Under the pieces are notes generated by a model. The model saw nothing but the letters and a program-made list of their open reading frames with translations, was not told the DNA's origin and did no database searches. The translations under genes and the position numbers were made by a program. From contig NZ_BFFO01000001.1 in assembly GCF_003116835.1 (NCBI RefSeq), positions 62,001-126,000 of the forward strand: 64,000 bases of DNA, written 5' to 3'. The DNA comes from Lactococcus termiticola (GTDB taxonomy: Bacteria; Bacillota; Bacilli; Lactobacillales; Streptococcaceae). Of this stretch, positions 54,886 to 62,972 are shown piece by piece (position 1 is the first letter of the stretch; every line of letters begins with the position of its first letter).

Positions 54886-55997
54886 TAGGCTTGTCCTCCT
54901 TCTTTAATACGACTCAGGTCTTCAAACTTGATGTCCGAAGCCTTCAAAAATGCCTTGACCTCATCTCTAGCATCACGAGAGCCCTTGAGACTGATGACGA
55001 GCGATCCCAGGGTCTGACCCTGCAGGACCTCGACATTACCATAGTAGATGCTTGTCGTCACGTCATAGTTCTTATTAATCTGAGAAATCAGGGGCTCAGT
55101 AATCGTGTTTTCACCAAAGTCAACGTGAATCAGCTCTTCATCTTCTGAGAGCTGGCCCAAGAGCTCAGTCTTCGACAGGCCAGCAATAAAGCGATTGACG
55201 CTCGAGGTCGTCTCGATAAACTGCTTGGTCAAAGCCTCTTTTGGCTCAGCGAAGATGCCAATCAGCGAATTTTGCTCGATGATTCGGCCGTCCTGCATGA
55301 CGGCAATTTTATTGGCAATTTCTTTGACCACCTGCATTTCATGGGTAATCAAGACCACGGTCAGGCCCAGCCGGTCGTGGAGGTCCTTAATCAGGTCCAA
55401 AATCTGGTTGGTCGTCTTCGGATCAAGGGCTGAGGTCCCCTCATCTGAAATCAGGATTTCAGGGTCATTGGCCAGGGCACGGGCAATGGCCACACGTTGC
55501 TTTTGCCCGCCTGAGAGCTGGGCAGGGTATTTTTCCGCCAGCTCAGTCAGGTCGACCAGCTCGAGGAGTTCATCGACCTTCTTTTTCCGTTCTTCCTTGG
55601 TCAGATAGCGGAGCTTACCTGTCTTTTCATCTTCGATTTGGGTGTGGTTCAGGGCAAAGTTAACATTGGCAAAGACCGTCTTTTCAGACAGCAGGTTAAA
55701 GTGCTGGAAAATCATCCCGATTTTTTGCCGGAATCTTCTCAGCTTGGTCCCTGAGAATTTCACGGACTTGTCTGCATCAAAGACCTTCTCGCCATTGATG
55801 ATAATCTGGCCTTCGGTCGGCTTTTGCAGGAGGTTGATGGTCCGGACCAGGGTTGATTTTCCGGCTCCAGAGTAGCCAATCACGCCATAAATATCACCCT
55901 TTTCAACATGGAGGGTCGCATTGTCAACGGCGACAATCTCCTTCTTCTTTTGCTTAAATTTGACGCCTATATTATTGAGTTCTATGATCGCTGTCAT
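54885..55997 (-). CDS. metN: Methionine ABC transporter ATP-binding protein MetN
   Basis: 370 residues. Walker A GYSGAGKS, signature LSGGQKQRV, Walker B ILISDEGTSALDP, switch His in LITHE. Residues about 290-365 form the C-terminal NIL/ACT-like domain that binds methionine to inhibit transport. AAAGGAGAGGCT precedes the ATG. Confidence 0.95.
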   Translation of the reverse strand: MTAIIELNNIGVKFKQKKKEIVAVDNATLHVEKGDIYGVIGYSGAGKSTLVRTINLLQKPTEGQIIINGEKVFDADKSVKFSGTKLRRFRQKIGMIFQHFNLLSEKTVFANVNFALNHTQIEDEKTGKLRYLTKEERKKKVDELLELVDLTELAEKYPAQLSGGQKQRVAIARALANDPEILISDEGTSALDPKTTNQILDLIKDLHDRLGLTVVLITHEMQVVKEIANKIAVMQDGRIIEQNSLIGIFAEPKEALTKQFIETTSSVNRFIAGLSKTELLGQLSEDEELIHVDFGENTITEPLISQINKNYDVTTSIYYGNVEVLQGQTLGSLVISLKGSRDARDEVKAFLKASDIKFEDLSRIKEGGQA

Positions 55998-56017
55998 AGC
56001 CTCTCCTTTCTAAATGC

Positions 56018-56043
56018 AAAGAGGCCGCTCACGTGGCCTCTGA
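56018..56043 (-). promoter_or_regulatory. Hairpin between metQ and metN
   Basis: AGAGGCC/GGCCTCT around ACGTGAGC with TTTG after it. The T-run is too short for full termination; probably stabilises the metQ message or trims read-through, so that the binding protein is made in excess. Confidence 0.5.
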
Positions 56044-56060
56044 CTATCTTTCTACTGCCT

Positions 56061-56918
56061 TTATTTCAATTTTAAGTCCCAGGCGGCCAGCTCGCTACCG
56101 TCTGAGTAGGCCTTCTTAATGGCTGACTTGACAGCATCAGACTGGAAGGCCTTGACCACTTCCTTGTAGGTCGCATTGTCTTCGTCCTTCTTGTTGGCCG
56201 CAATGAAGTTGATCCATTGGTGGGCGTTTACGTTAAGAGGCTCGACAGCGATTGACTTGCTGAGCGGAATGTTAGCTGAAGCCGCATAGTTCTGGTTGAT
56301 GATTGACGCATCGACTGAATCCAAGGCCCGGGCCGTTTGAGCGGCATCCAAGAGCTTGAACTGGAGATTCTTAGGGTTTGAAGTCACGTCTGACGGTGTT
56401 GCCAGTGTGTCGCCTGAGACCTTCAGCTTGATCAGACCCTTGCCTTCGAGAAGGTAGAGGCCACGTGATTCATTGGATGGGTCGTTTGGCAGGGCGATAG
56501 ATGCCCCGTCTGGCAACTCAGAGAGTTCTTTGTATTTGTTAGAATAAAGATGAATTGGCGTGATGATGGTGTCGCCAATCGGCACGATGTCTGACTTATT
56601 GGCCTTGTTCCAGGCTGCCAAGAAGGCATAGTGCTGGAATTGGTTGAGGTCGACAGAGCCATTGGTCAGGGCCTTGTTAGGCTGGGTGTAGTCTGTAAAC
56701 TGGGTAAATTTGATGTTGATGCCATATTTATCCTTGGCTTCTTTGACCCAGGCCTCGTTGACTTCCTTGTCCTGGGCTGTCGGAGCCATGATGCCGACAT
56801 TGACGGTTTTTGAGCTAGCATTTCCCTTTTTATTGTTGCCAAAAGTAAGGAAGGCAGCCACTGCGACGACGATAATCACGGCGACCGTGATCAAGATATT
56901 GCGATTTCTTGGATGCAT
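56061..56918 (-). CDS. metQ: Methionine-binding protein MetQ, membrane-anchored
   Basis: 285 residues of the NlpA/MetQ family (VNVGIMAPTAQDKEVNEAWV, FTQFTDYTQPNKALTNGSVD, LPNDPSNESRGLYLLEGKGL). There is no lipobox Cys; residues 8-26 (ILITVAVIIVVAVAAFLTF) look like an uncleaved membrane anchor instead. GAGGAG lies 7 nt before the ATG. First gene of the operon. Confidence 0.9.
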   Translation of the reverse strand: MHPRNRNILITVAVIIVVAVAAFLTFGNNKKGNASSKTVNVGIMAPTAQDKEVNEAWVKEAKDKYGINIKFTQFTDYTQPNKALTNGSVDLNQFQHYAFLAAWNKANKSDIVPIGDTIITPIHLYSNKYKELSELPDGASIALPNDPSNESRGLYLLEGKGLIKLKVSGDTLATPSDVTSNPKNLQFKLLDAAQTARALDSVDASIINQNYAASANIPLSKSIAVEPLNVNAHQWINFIAANKKDEDNATYKEVVKAFQSDAVKSAIKKAYSDGSELAAWDLKLK

Positions 56919-57013
56919 AAGATTTCTCCTCTGATTCGTTCTACATTTTTGCTATATGAAAAATTTTAGCAGTTTCGATGGAAGTTGGCCTTACAATTTT
57001 ATAAATGCCGCCA

Positions 57014-57026
57014 TAAAAAATTTTTA
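57014..57026. promoter_or_regulatory. Candidate CmbR/FhuR box upstream of metQ
   Basis: TAAAAAATTTTTA, within the larger dyad CCGCC-N15-GGCGG (57009-57032 region). It lies about 60 bp before the likely metQ start site (-10 TAAAAT at 56963-56968), a usual LysR position. The sequence resembles the TAAAAAWWTTTTTA box I recall for lactococcal FhuR/CmbR, one base shorter. The 56919-57236 gap holds this and, on the other strand, the thiT promoter and riboswitch. Confidence 0.5.
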
Positions 57027-57075
57027 GGCGGGCAGCGTTTTGCGATTTTTGAACCTGGCCCTGGGCAGGATTCTG

Positions 57076-57084
57076 TGCTATACT
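57076..57084 (+). promoter_or_regulatory. Extended -10 promoter element of thiT
   Basis: TGCTATACT, about 30 bp before the riboswitch; no good -35. Confidence 0.55.
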
Positions 57085-57109
57085 TATTGTTGTAAACCAA
57101 TATTTTTGC

Positions 57110-57185
57110 ACAATGGGTATCGCGAAAGCGGTTGAGAAAAACCATCTGACCTGATCAGGTTCATACCTGCGTAGGGATGCTGCAG
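57110..57185 (+). promoter_or_regulatory. TPP riboswitch (THI element)
   Basis: GGGTATCGCGAAAGCGGTTGAGA is followed by GACCTGATCAGGTTC and ACCTGCGTAGGGA, the conserved pyrimidine- and pyrophosphate-sensing parts of the THI box. Downstream CTCCT (about 57209) can pair with AGGAG before thiT, so control is probably at translation start. Confidence 0.92.
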
Positions 57186-57236
57186 TAGCTTTTTTAGCTC
57201 GCTCAGACCCTCCTCGTGCACACAAGGAGATTTTTT

Positions 57237-57755
57237 ATGTCAAATTTAAGAACCCGCCTCTTGGCTGAAGTCGCACTCGCTGCGGCACTCGCCACCGTCC
57301 TCAATTTCATCCCCCATACCTTTTTTGGCTGGATGACCATGGAAATCGGTGTCCTGCCGATCCTGCTTCTGGGCTACCGCCGGGGCCCCTGGGCCGGCAT
57401 GGCCGGCGGCCTCGTCTGGGGCTTATTAACCATTGCCCTCGGACAGGCCTTTATCCTGGTCCCCGCCCAGGCCATTCTCGAGTACATTCTCGCTCCGATC
57501 ATCACCGGTGCGACCGGCTTCTTTTCTAAGAAGAATATCGGCTTTGTCGGCCTTGGCATCCTCGTCGTTGTCCTCATTAAGTACGTCATTCACTTTCTGG
57601 CCGGCATCATCTTCTGGAGTAGCTTCGCCTGGCCTGGCTACTCGGCCACCCTCTATTCGCTGATTGTCAATAGCGTCAGCGGTTTGATCACAGCAGGCTT
57701 TGCTGTGATTGCTGGACTGATTTTGATTAAGCGATTCCCTAAGTTGTTGGGATAA
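57237..57755 (+). CDS. thiT: Thiamine ECF transporter S component ThiT
   Basis: 172 residues, six membrane segments. LLAEVALAAALATVLNFIPH, MEIGVLPILLLGYRRGPWAG and the C-terminal KYVIHFLAGIIFWSSFAWPG follow lactococcal ThiT, including the Trp/Tyr-rich thiamine pocket (FWSSFAWPGYSA). Needs the shared ECF module encoded elsewhere. AAGGAG lies 8 nt before the ATG at 57237. Under the TPP riboswitch. Confidence 0.95.
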   Translation: MSNLRTRLLAEVALAAALATVLNFIPHTFFGWMTMEIGVLPILLLGYRRGPWAGMAGGLVWGLLTIALGQAFILVPAQAILEYILAPIITGATGFFSKKNIGFVGLGILVVVLIKYVIHFLAGIIFWSSFAWPGYSATLYSLIVNSVSGLITAGFAVIAGLILIKRFPKLLG

Positions 57756-57854
57756 GTGCTCTCTAAAACATCACGTCAATGACGAGATGCGTAGAAACTA
57801 ATAGGAGTGCTTCTCAGAATTCCCAGAATGTAAACAAAGCCCATCTACATCCTA

Positions 57855-57881
57855 AAGGCTGCTATCAGACGGCCTTTTTAT
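57855..57881 (+). terminator. Intrinsic terminator of thiT
   Basis: AAGGC/GCCTT hairpin followed by TTTTTAT. Confidence 0.6.
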
Positions 57882-57928
57882 AAACTTCAAATATTGTCCT
57901 TTCCCCTAATTTTGGTTATAATAAAACA

Positions 57929-58408
57929 ATGTCAAAAAAAGCAAAAGTCAAAAAAACACTGGTCGAGCAGATTTTAGACAAGGCAAAGATTCCCTACCGG
58001 AGCCTCTCCATCAACGCCCTCGAAGGGGCTGGACTGTCTGCTGACATCGCCCGAAGCGACATCTACAAGACCCTCGCCCTCATTGGCGATAAGACTGGTC
58101 CCATCATCGGCATCCTGCCTCTGACTGAGCACCTCTCTGAAAAGAAGCTGGCCATTATTTCCGGCAATAAAAAGGTCCACATGATTCCCCAAAAAGACCT
58201 CCAGGCTACCACCGGCTATGTTCACGGGGCCAACAACCCCGTCGGCATCTGGCAGACCAAGAAGTTTCCTATCTATATTGACCCCATCGCCCTGGAAAAA
58301 GAGACCATGATCGTCTCTGCAGGCGAGCTCGGCCGGAGCATCGAGGTCAATCCCCAAGAGTTGGCTGACTTTGTCCAAGCCAAATTTGAAAGTATTCGAG
58401 AGTCCTAA
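57929..58408 (+). CDS. ybaK: YbaK/EbsC-type Cys-tRNA(Pro) deacylase
   Basis: 159 residues. The editing-domain pattern is clear: AGLSADIARSDIYKTLALIGDK, KKLAIISGNKKVHMIPQKDL, TGYVHGANNPVGI and DPIALEKETMIVSAGELGRS. Clears mischarged Cys-tRNA(Pro). TATAAT lies 6 nt before the ATG without a ribosome site: likely leaderless. Confidence 0.92.
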   Translation: MSKKAKVKKTLVEQILDKAKIPYRSLSINALEGAGLSADIARSDIYKTLALIGDKTGPIIGILPLTEHLSEKKLAIISGNKKVHMIPQKDLQATTGYVHGANNPVGIWQTKKFPIYIDPIALEKETMIVSAGELGRSIEVNPQELADFVQAKFESIRES

Positions 58409-58409
58409 A

Positions 58410-58958
58410 ATGACCCCATCAAAAATATATCCCATTACCCTCATCGCCCTAGGAGCTGCCATCTTGGCAGTTTTTTCTCCTCTGGCCCTGCCTTTTGGGC
58501 CGGTCCCTATCACACTACAGACTCTGGCGGTCGGCATCGTTGCTAGCCTTCTCAGGCCCCGTGAAGCCTTTCTCAGCATCCTGGTCTACCTGCTTTTAGG
58601 CGGGGTCGGCCTGCCTGTCTTTTCTGCCGGTGGCTCTGGCTTTGGTGTCCTCTTTGGGCCGACAGGTGGCTTTCTCTTGGCCTTTCTACCGGTTGGTCTC
58701 CTGATGTCTCTGGTCTTGACCCGTTATCAGCACAAGCCCTGGCTTAGCTTTCTGATTAATCTTCTGGGCTTTGCCCTGATTCTTTTGATTGGTAGCTTCT
58801 GGTTTAAGACTTACAACCATGCCTCCTGGCAGTCTGCCTTTGAGCTGGCCTTTCTTCCCTTTGTACCGATTGAACTGCTCAAGGCCGTCGTCAGCTCGAT
58901 TGTCAGCCTTTCCCTCTTGCCAATCCTTCGCCGAAGCCAGCCCTACTTTACAAACTAG
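58410..58958 (+). CDS. bioY: Biotin ECF transporter S component BioY
   Basis: 182 residues from the ATG at 58410, one base after the ybaK stop. Six membrane segments; PFGPVPITLQTLAVGIVASL and GGSGFGVLFGPTGGFLLAFL are BioY signatures. Imports biotin with the shared ECF module. Ribosome site weak (GAGAG), coupling to ybaK likely. Confidence 0.93.
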   Translation: MTPSKIYPITLIALGAAILAVFSPLALPFGPVPITLQTLAVGIVASLLRPREAFLSILVYLLLGGVGLPVFSAGGSGFGVLFGPTGGFLLAFLPVGLLMSLVLTRYQHKPWLSFLINLLGFALILLIGSFWFKTYNHASWQSAFELAFLPFVPIELLKAVVSSIVSLSLLPILRRSQPYFTN

Positions 58959-58981
58959 GGGAAAACAGATAAAATAAAACT

Positions 58982-59335
58982 ATGCTGATCAAGATTCTTA
59001 TGGGGCTCTACCCCATCCTTCTCTTTATTTTTCTCGTCTTTGTCTTTAAGTTCTTTAGGCTGAGAAAAATTACGAACTATAAGCTAAAGATTCCAGACAT
59101 CTTTACGATTTTCCTGATCATCGGCTTGGAAATCTTTTCTAAAAAGCTGGCTGGCTTTGGGATTCTTCCTTACTACTTCTTGATCATTTCAGGTCTGGCC
59201 CTGGTCTTGCTCCTCCTTGACCTTTTCTACTACAAGGCCTTTAGCTGGTTTCGCTTTTTGAAGCTTTGGTGGCGGATTACATTTTTTATTACTTTGGTTA
59301 TCTATGTGGGCTTGTTTATCATGGTGTTAATATAA
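58982..59335 (+). CDS. DUF3397-family membrane protein
   Basis: 117 residues with four membrane segments; KIPDIFTIFLIIGLEIFSKK, PYY in the middle and KLWWRITFFITLVIYVGLFI fit DUF3397. Function unknown. TAAAAT stands 6 nt before the ATG and no ribosome site is seen: likely leaderless. Confidence 0.8.
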   Translation: MLIKILMGLYPILLFIFLVFVFKFFRLRKITNYKLKIPDIFTIFLIIGLEIFSKKLAGFGILPYYFLIISGLALVLLLLDLFYYKAFSWFRFLKLWWRITFFITLVIYVGLFIMVLI

Positions 59336-59366
59336 AAAGACTTCCAAATTTGGAAGTCCTTTTTTT
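59336..59366. terminator. Bidirectional terminator
   Basis: GACTTCCAAA/TTTGGAAGTC flanked by A-run and T-run, between convergent genes. Confidence 0.85.
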
Positions 59367-60687
59367 ATGCGACCCGACGAATATAGGTATGGGCCCAACT
59401 GAACATTTGTTGCCAGCTCATGCCCCACCATCCCGGAGCATTGCAGACGTCTGTGATGCGGTTGACACCAACACCTACCGTCGGCGAACCTGATGAATCG
59501 TGAAGAATATAGCCGTTGCCGAGGTAGATGACCACATGGGCTTCGCCATTTGGGAAGTTCATGATGATGAGGTCACCACGACGGAGATTGCCAGCAGAAA
59601 CGCCGATTCCCTTTGTTTGGAGCGACCAGGTCGATGTTGTCGCCTGATTATCAATCGTGTGTCCCGCCCTCGCAAACATTGCGGATACGAAGCTTGAGCA
59701 GTCAAATGAATTGCGAAGCTGGTCAGCTGTATTTCGTCCGCCACCAAAATTATAAGGACTTCGACCAACCAAACTCAAGCCATTAGCGATTGCTCGCTCA
59801 ATGATGGCATTCCCGCTTGAAACATTCGGAGTATAAGAGACATTATACTTGAGGCTTGCGACACCAAACTGCTTGCCAAGAACCGTTGCATAAGCATCCG
59901 TCTGATACTGTCCTTGGTTACCTGGATGAATATTTTTTTCTGCATTAAACATCACATTTGCCCCAGAATACCAGGCAATATCATCCTGCCCATTGGCAAG
60001 CGACCAGGTTGGCAGGTGAACATTGCTCGCCATTGACTGGCCCCCCTGTTTGAACAATGCTTGGATGATAGACATCTGTGACTGATGTGCCAAGATTATC
60101 TGAAGCAGTGATGGTCAAGGCCCCTGAAGCTTCTTTTACAGAAAGGTTCATCTTATTTTGAGCCTGTGGAATCCCTGCAGGATAAGCATAATAGGCCACG
60201 CCTTCATAACGCCAGCCTTGAGTGCTCAAGACCGTCTTTTCCCAAGCCGATGAACTGTAAAGGTGCTGGCCGTTAGGATTGTAGAGGCGATAAATCGGGA
60301 CAGCCCCTGAAGCCTTGTTCTGAGAATAAAAGGCAACCCCCTCATCTTTCCAACCTTGATGGCTAATCACGCTGATTTCATAGCTACTTGAGCTATACAT
60401 GTGCAGTCCCAGACCTGGATTATAGAGGCGGTGTACCGCATCCCCCGATTTAGGCGCCTTCCAAGAGACCCCTTCATAGCTCCAGCCATGCTGGGTCCCA
60501 TTGACATAGGCCTCCCAGAAGCTGTTTGTATAGAGATGTTCTCCATTTTTGGCATTGTAGAGACGATAGATTTTTTCCTGCTTGACCGTCGCCGCCTCTG
60601 CCTTGTGCTGAACGTGAGCAGTAGTCGCTAGCGCGACTAAAGCAGCCATTCCTAAAATGATGCTCTAGCTTTAGCTTTATTTTTCAT
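59365..60687 (-). pseudogene. Secreted DUF5648-repeat NlpC/P60 peptidoglycan hydrolase, two frameshifts
   Basis: The intact form would be about 440 residues: signal peptide, three YRLYN-type repeats (IYRLYNAKNGEHLYT, VHRLYNPGLGLHMYS, IYRLYNPNGQHLYS), a linker and an NlpC/P60 domain with Cys in NSFDCSSFVSAMF and His in GEAHVVIYLGNG. Break 1: after the ATG at 60687 the signal peptide frame is lost near 60660, then continues IILGMAALVALATTAHV. Break 2: six C at 60041-60046 (six G in the message); five would join SIVQTGG to QSMASNVHLPTWS. Both catalytic residues are intact. TATAAT lies 6 nt before the ATG: leaderless if expressed. The homopolymer could also be a phase switch or a base-call error. 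Confidence 0.78.
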
Positions 60688-60785
60688 ATCTTAATTATAA
60701 CATAATTCGATAATTAAAAGTTCAAACAACTTAGAAATCACTAAAATAGGAATTCCCTTTAGCTTGAATTTGGCACAAAAAAATA

Positions 60786-60811
60786 AAAAAGCCCTAAACA
60801 AAGGGCTTTTA
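60786..60811 (-). terminator. Intrinsic terminator of tRNA-Arg
   Basis: AAAAGCCCT/AGGGCTTTT, then TTTATTTTTTTG on the minus strand. Confidence 0.85.
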
Positions 60812-60824
60812 GTGCGATTTATGA

Positions 60825-60898
60825 TGATCCGAGGGGGATTCGAACCCTCGACCGTTCGCTTAGAAGGCGAATGCTCTATCCAGCTGAGCTATCGGACC
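60825..60898 (-). tRNA. tRNA-Arg (TCT)
   Basis: 74 nt. Acceptor GGTCCGA/TCGGATC with discriminator A, D-arm GCTCAGCTGGATAGAGC, anticodon arm TTCGC-CTTCTAA-GCGAA giving anticodon TCT, and T-arm GAGGGTTCGAATCCCCC. CCA is not encoded. Reads AGA (and AGG by wobble). Confidence 0.95.
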
Positions 60899-60905
60899 AT
60901 AAATA

Positions 60906-61003
60906 AAGGTAGGATACCGCAGCTGGATAGTAGGGAAGAAAACTTACGTTTTCCCTATCCACAACCTCAAAGCAGTGCTTTGAGCCAGCTGAGCTATCGG
61001 ACC
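60906..61003. repeat. Partial, inverted tRNA-like fragments next to tRNA-Arg
   Basis: On the minus strand 60985-61003 repeats exactly the first 19 nt of the tRNA (GGTCCGATAGCTCAGCTGG), then diverges into a hairpin CTCAAAGCA/TGCTTTGAG. On the plus strand 60907-60930 a looser copy (GGATACCGCAGCTGGATAG) faces it. Between them is a long hairpin GGGAAGAAAAC/GTTTTCCC. No complete second tRNA can be folded. Confidence 0.6.
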
Positions 61004-61061
61004 ATAGAAAGACTGAACAAGTCAACTCATTCAGTCTATCATATTTTATTTTTTTCTGCAA

Positions 61062-62399
61062 TTATTGGTATGTTGTGCTAGCAGTTGCTGGGTCATAAGT
61101 AGTCGTGTCATCACTTGTGGCTCCACCGCCCTGAGCAGCTGGTGTCGTCTCAGTTGACGCATCTGCTGTTTGAGAGGACGCAGAACTATCTGAAGCCGAA
61201 TCACTCGACGACAGGGACGACCCATCAATCCCAACATAAAGTCCAGAATTACTAGAGTTAATCGCAACCAGACTACCGTCTTGATTGACCCCATAAGTCT
61301 CGGCCTTCTTGCCTTCGGTCACTGTCGCAGAGGGCAGGAAGAAGGACGACGCCTGACTATTGGTATAGTTCTCATAGGTCACCAAATTAGGGTCAAGACT
61401 CGTGAGGACGCTCTGTGCCAAAGACTTCCGCATGACATTTTGGACAGCCAAGGCAGTGGCTTCAGGTGTGATTTGGTATGAAGCCCCGTCAGTCCCGTCA
61501 TAGCTGAGGCCTTGATACTGGACAGAGACAATCTTGTCAAAGCAGTCCTTGTAGCCCAAAAATGAAGTGATTGTAGAGGCAGAGACAGGGATATTCGTCT
61601 TGAAGTCTTTTGAAATGTCATTCAAGAATTTCTGGTATTGGGTAATATTGTCAACAGCCAAAACCTTCTTCATGACTGAGGTAATGACCTCCCGCTGGGC
61701 AGCGGCACGACCATAGTCGCCGTTAGCACGGTGATGGCGGTCACGGGCATAAACCAGGGCCTGCTCGCCATTGAGGTGTTGCTTGCCCTGCTCGACGGTG
61801 GCCGTATATTGAGGCTCTGTATCAGAAATGAAGAGGGTCGTCCCTGAGGTATTGTCCACATCGATACCACCAACGTCATTGACCAGATCAATCAGGCCAT
61901 CAAAGTTCATGGTCACGAAATTACCAACATCGAGGCCAGCTTGAAGGCCAACGGTCTTCATGGCGTAGGAAACGGCAGAGTTAAATCCACCATTATTATA
62001 GCCACTTGGGTAGGCCGAATTCAATTTCGTTGGAGCTGTGCTGACGATATTGCCGTCGCCATCCAAGATATTGGACAGGGTATCCCGCTCGATAGAGACC
62101 ATCGTCGTGGTCTTGGTCTTAGGATTGAGCGTCATCAAAATAGAGGAGTCAGCATTCCCATCCCAGGAGTTTGAGTCGCCCCGGCCGTCGCCACCAGTAT
62201 CCACCCCCATCAGCAAGATCGTCAGAGGCTCTGTCGCTTTGACAGTTTTAGCTGTGTTCTTGTTTCCAACATCCGTAAATGTTGCACTTAAGGTCTTTGT
62301 TGTGCTGTTGAGGACTGTCATGACGTAGACTACGCCAGCTCCAGCCGTCACAAGGAGAATTCCTGCGACCATTAACAGACTTTTTTGCCAAAGTTTCAT
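61062..62399 (-). CDS. LytR-CpsA-Psr (LCP) family protein
   Basis: 445 residues. N-terminal membrane anchor (about 7-30), LCP domain (about 57-250) with LLMGVDTGGDGRGDSNSWDG, MVSIERDTLSNI, KLNSAYPSGYN and ALVYARDRHHRANGDYGRAA, which hold the Asp and Arg residues for polyprenyl pyrophosphate. The C-terminal 60 residues are Ser/Ala/Thr-rich and disordered. Transfers anionic glycopolymers to peptidoglycan. TATAAT stands 6 nt before the ATG: likely leaderless. Confidence 0.92.
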   Translation of the reverse strand: MKLWQKSLLMVAGILLVTAGAGVVYVMTVLNSTTKTLSATFTDVGNKNTAKTVKATEPLTILLMGVDTGGDGRGDSNSWDGNADSSILMTLNPKTKTTTMVSIERDTLSNILDGDGNIVSTAPTKLNSAYPSGYNNGGFNSAVSYAMKTVGLQAGLDVGNFVTMNFDGLIDLVNDVGGIDVDNTSGTTLFISDTEPQYTATVEQGKQHLNGEQALVYARDRHHRANGDYGRAAAQREVITSVMKKVLAVDNITQYQKFLNDISKDFKTNIPVSASTITSFLGYKDCFDKIVSVQYQGLSYDGTDGASYQITPEATALAVQNVMRKSLAQSVLTSLDPNLVTYENYTNSQASSFFLPSATVTEGKKAETYGVNQDGSLVAINSSNSGLYVGIDGSSLSSSDSASDSSASSQTADASTETTPAAQGGGATSDDTTTYDPATASTTYQ

Positions 62400-62438
62400 A
62401 GTTAAATTATAACAAATTATCTCCGATAGACAAGCCGA

Positions 62439-62894
62439 CTACAAGGCAAATTTGCCAAGTAGCTCTTGATAGTGCTCTCCGTGTGGCATCAAGCGAATCT
62501 CCCTGGCCCCATCGGTCTCATAGCTCTCAGCATACTTGTCCAGAATAATCTCCAGATAAGCATCCGGCAGGTCCTGTCCCAACAGCTCCCCCCACTCGAT
62601 GACAGAGACGCCCTCGCCAAAGAGATAGTCGTCCATATCAAAGCTGTCTGGGTCGTCGCCAATCCGGTAGACGTCCATGTGATAAAGCGGAAGCCTGCCC
62701 CCTTCATACTCCCGGACAATCGTGTAGGTCGGGCTCTTAATCATCTGATGAATCTCAAGACCCAGGGCCAGGCCCTTCACAAAGGTTGTCTTACCAGCCC
62801 CCAGCTCACCGGTCAAGACGATGATGTCGCCCGGAGTCAAGACTCTACCTAGCTTTTCAGCAAAGGCCAACATTTCTTTTTCGTTGAATTTCAT
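62439..62894 (-). CDS. tsaE: TsaE, t6A tRNA-modification ATPase
   Basis: 151 residues from the ATG at 62894. Walker A LTGELGAGKTTFVKG (about 29-43), SPTYTIVREY and YHMDVYRI, VIEWGE are the family motifs. Helps TsaB/TsaD make t6A37 on ANN-decoding tRNAs. TGCTATAAT ends 6 nt before the ATG: likely leaderless. The longer frame to 62930 starts upstream of the promoter. Confidence 0.94.
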   Translation of the reverse strand: MKFNEKEMLAFAEKLGRVLTPGDIIVLTGELGAGKTTFVKGLALGLEIHQMIKSPTYTIVREYEGGRLPLYHMDVYRIGDDPDSFDMDDYLFGEGVSVIEWGELLGQDLPDAYLEIILDKYAESYETDGAREIRLMPHGEHYQELLGKFAL

Positions 62895-62941
62895 GTCCTT
62901 ATTATAGCACCATTTTATCGGCAGAGGCAAGAGAGCAAAAA

Positions 62942-62968
62942 GAAAAAGCCGAGCCCTAGGCCCGCCTC
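62942..62968 (-). terminator. Intrinsic terminator of the Crp/Fnr gene
   Basis: AGGCGGGCC/GGGCTCGGCT with one mismatch and a G-U pair, then TTTTTC on the minus strand. Confidence 0.6.
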
Positions 62969-62972
62969 TTTT

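Noticed and set aside
59365-60649. Two separate genes (secreted repeat protein and NlpC/P60 protein)
   Set aside because: The frames overlap at a homopolymer and join smoothly after a one-base change, so one broken gene explains both.
60985-61045. Second tRNA gene
   Set aside because: Only the first 19 nt match; no anticodon or T arm can be formed.
60764-61081. 105-codon plus-strand frame across the tRNA
   Set aside because: It is antisense to tRNA-Arg and its fragments.
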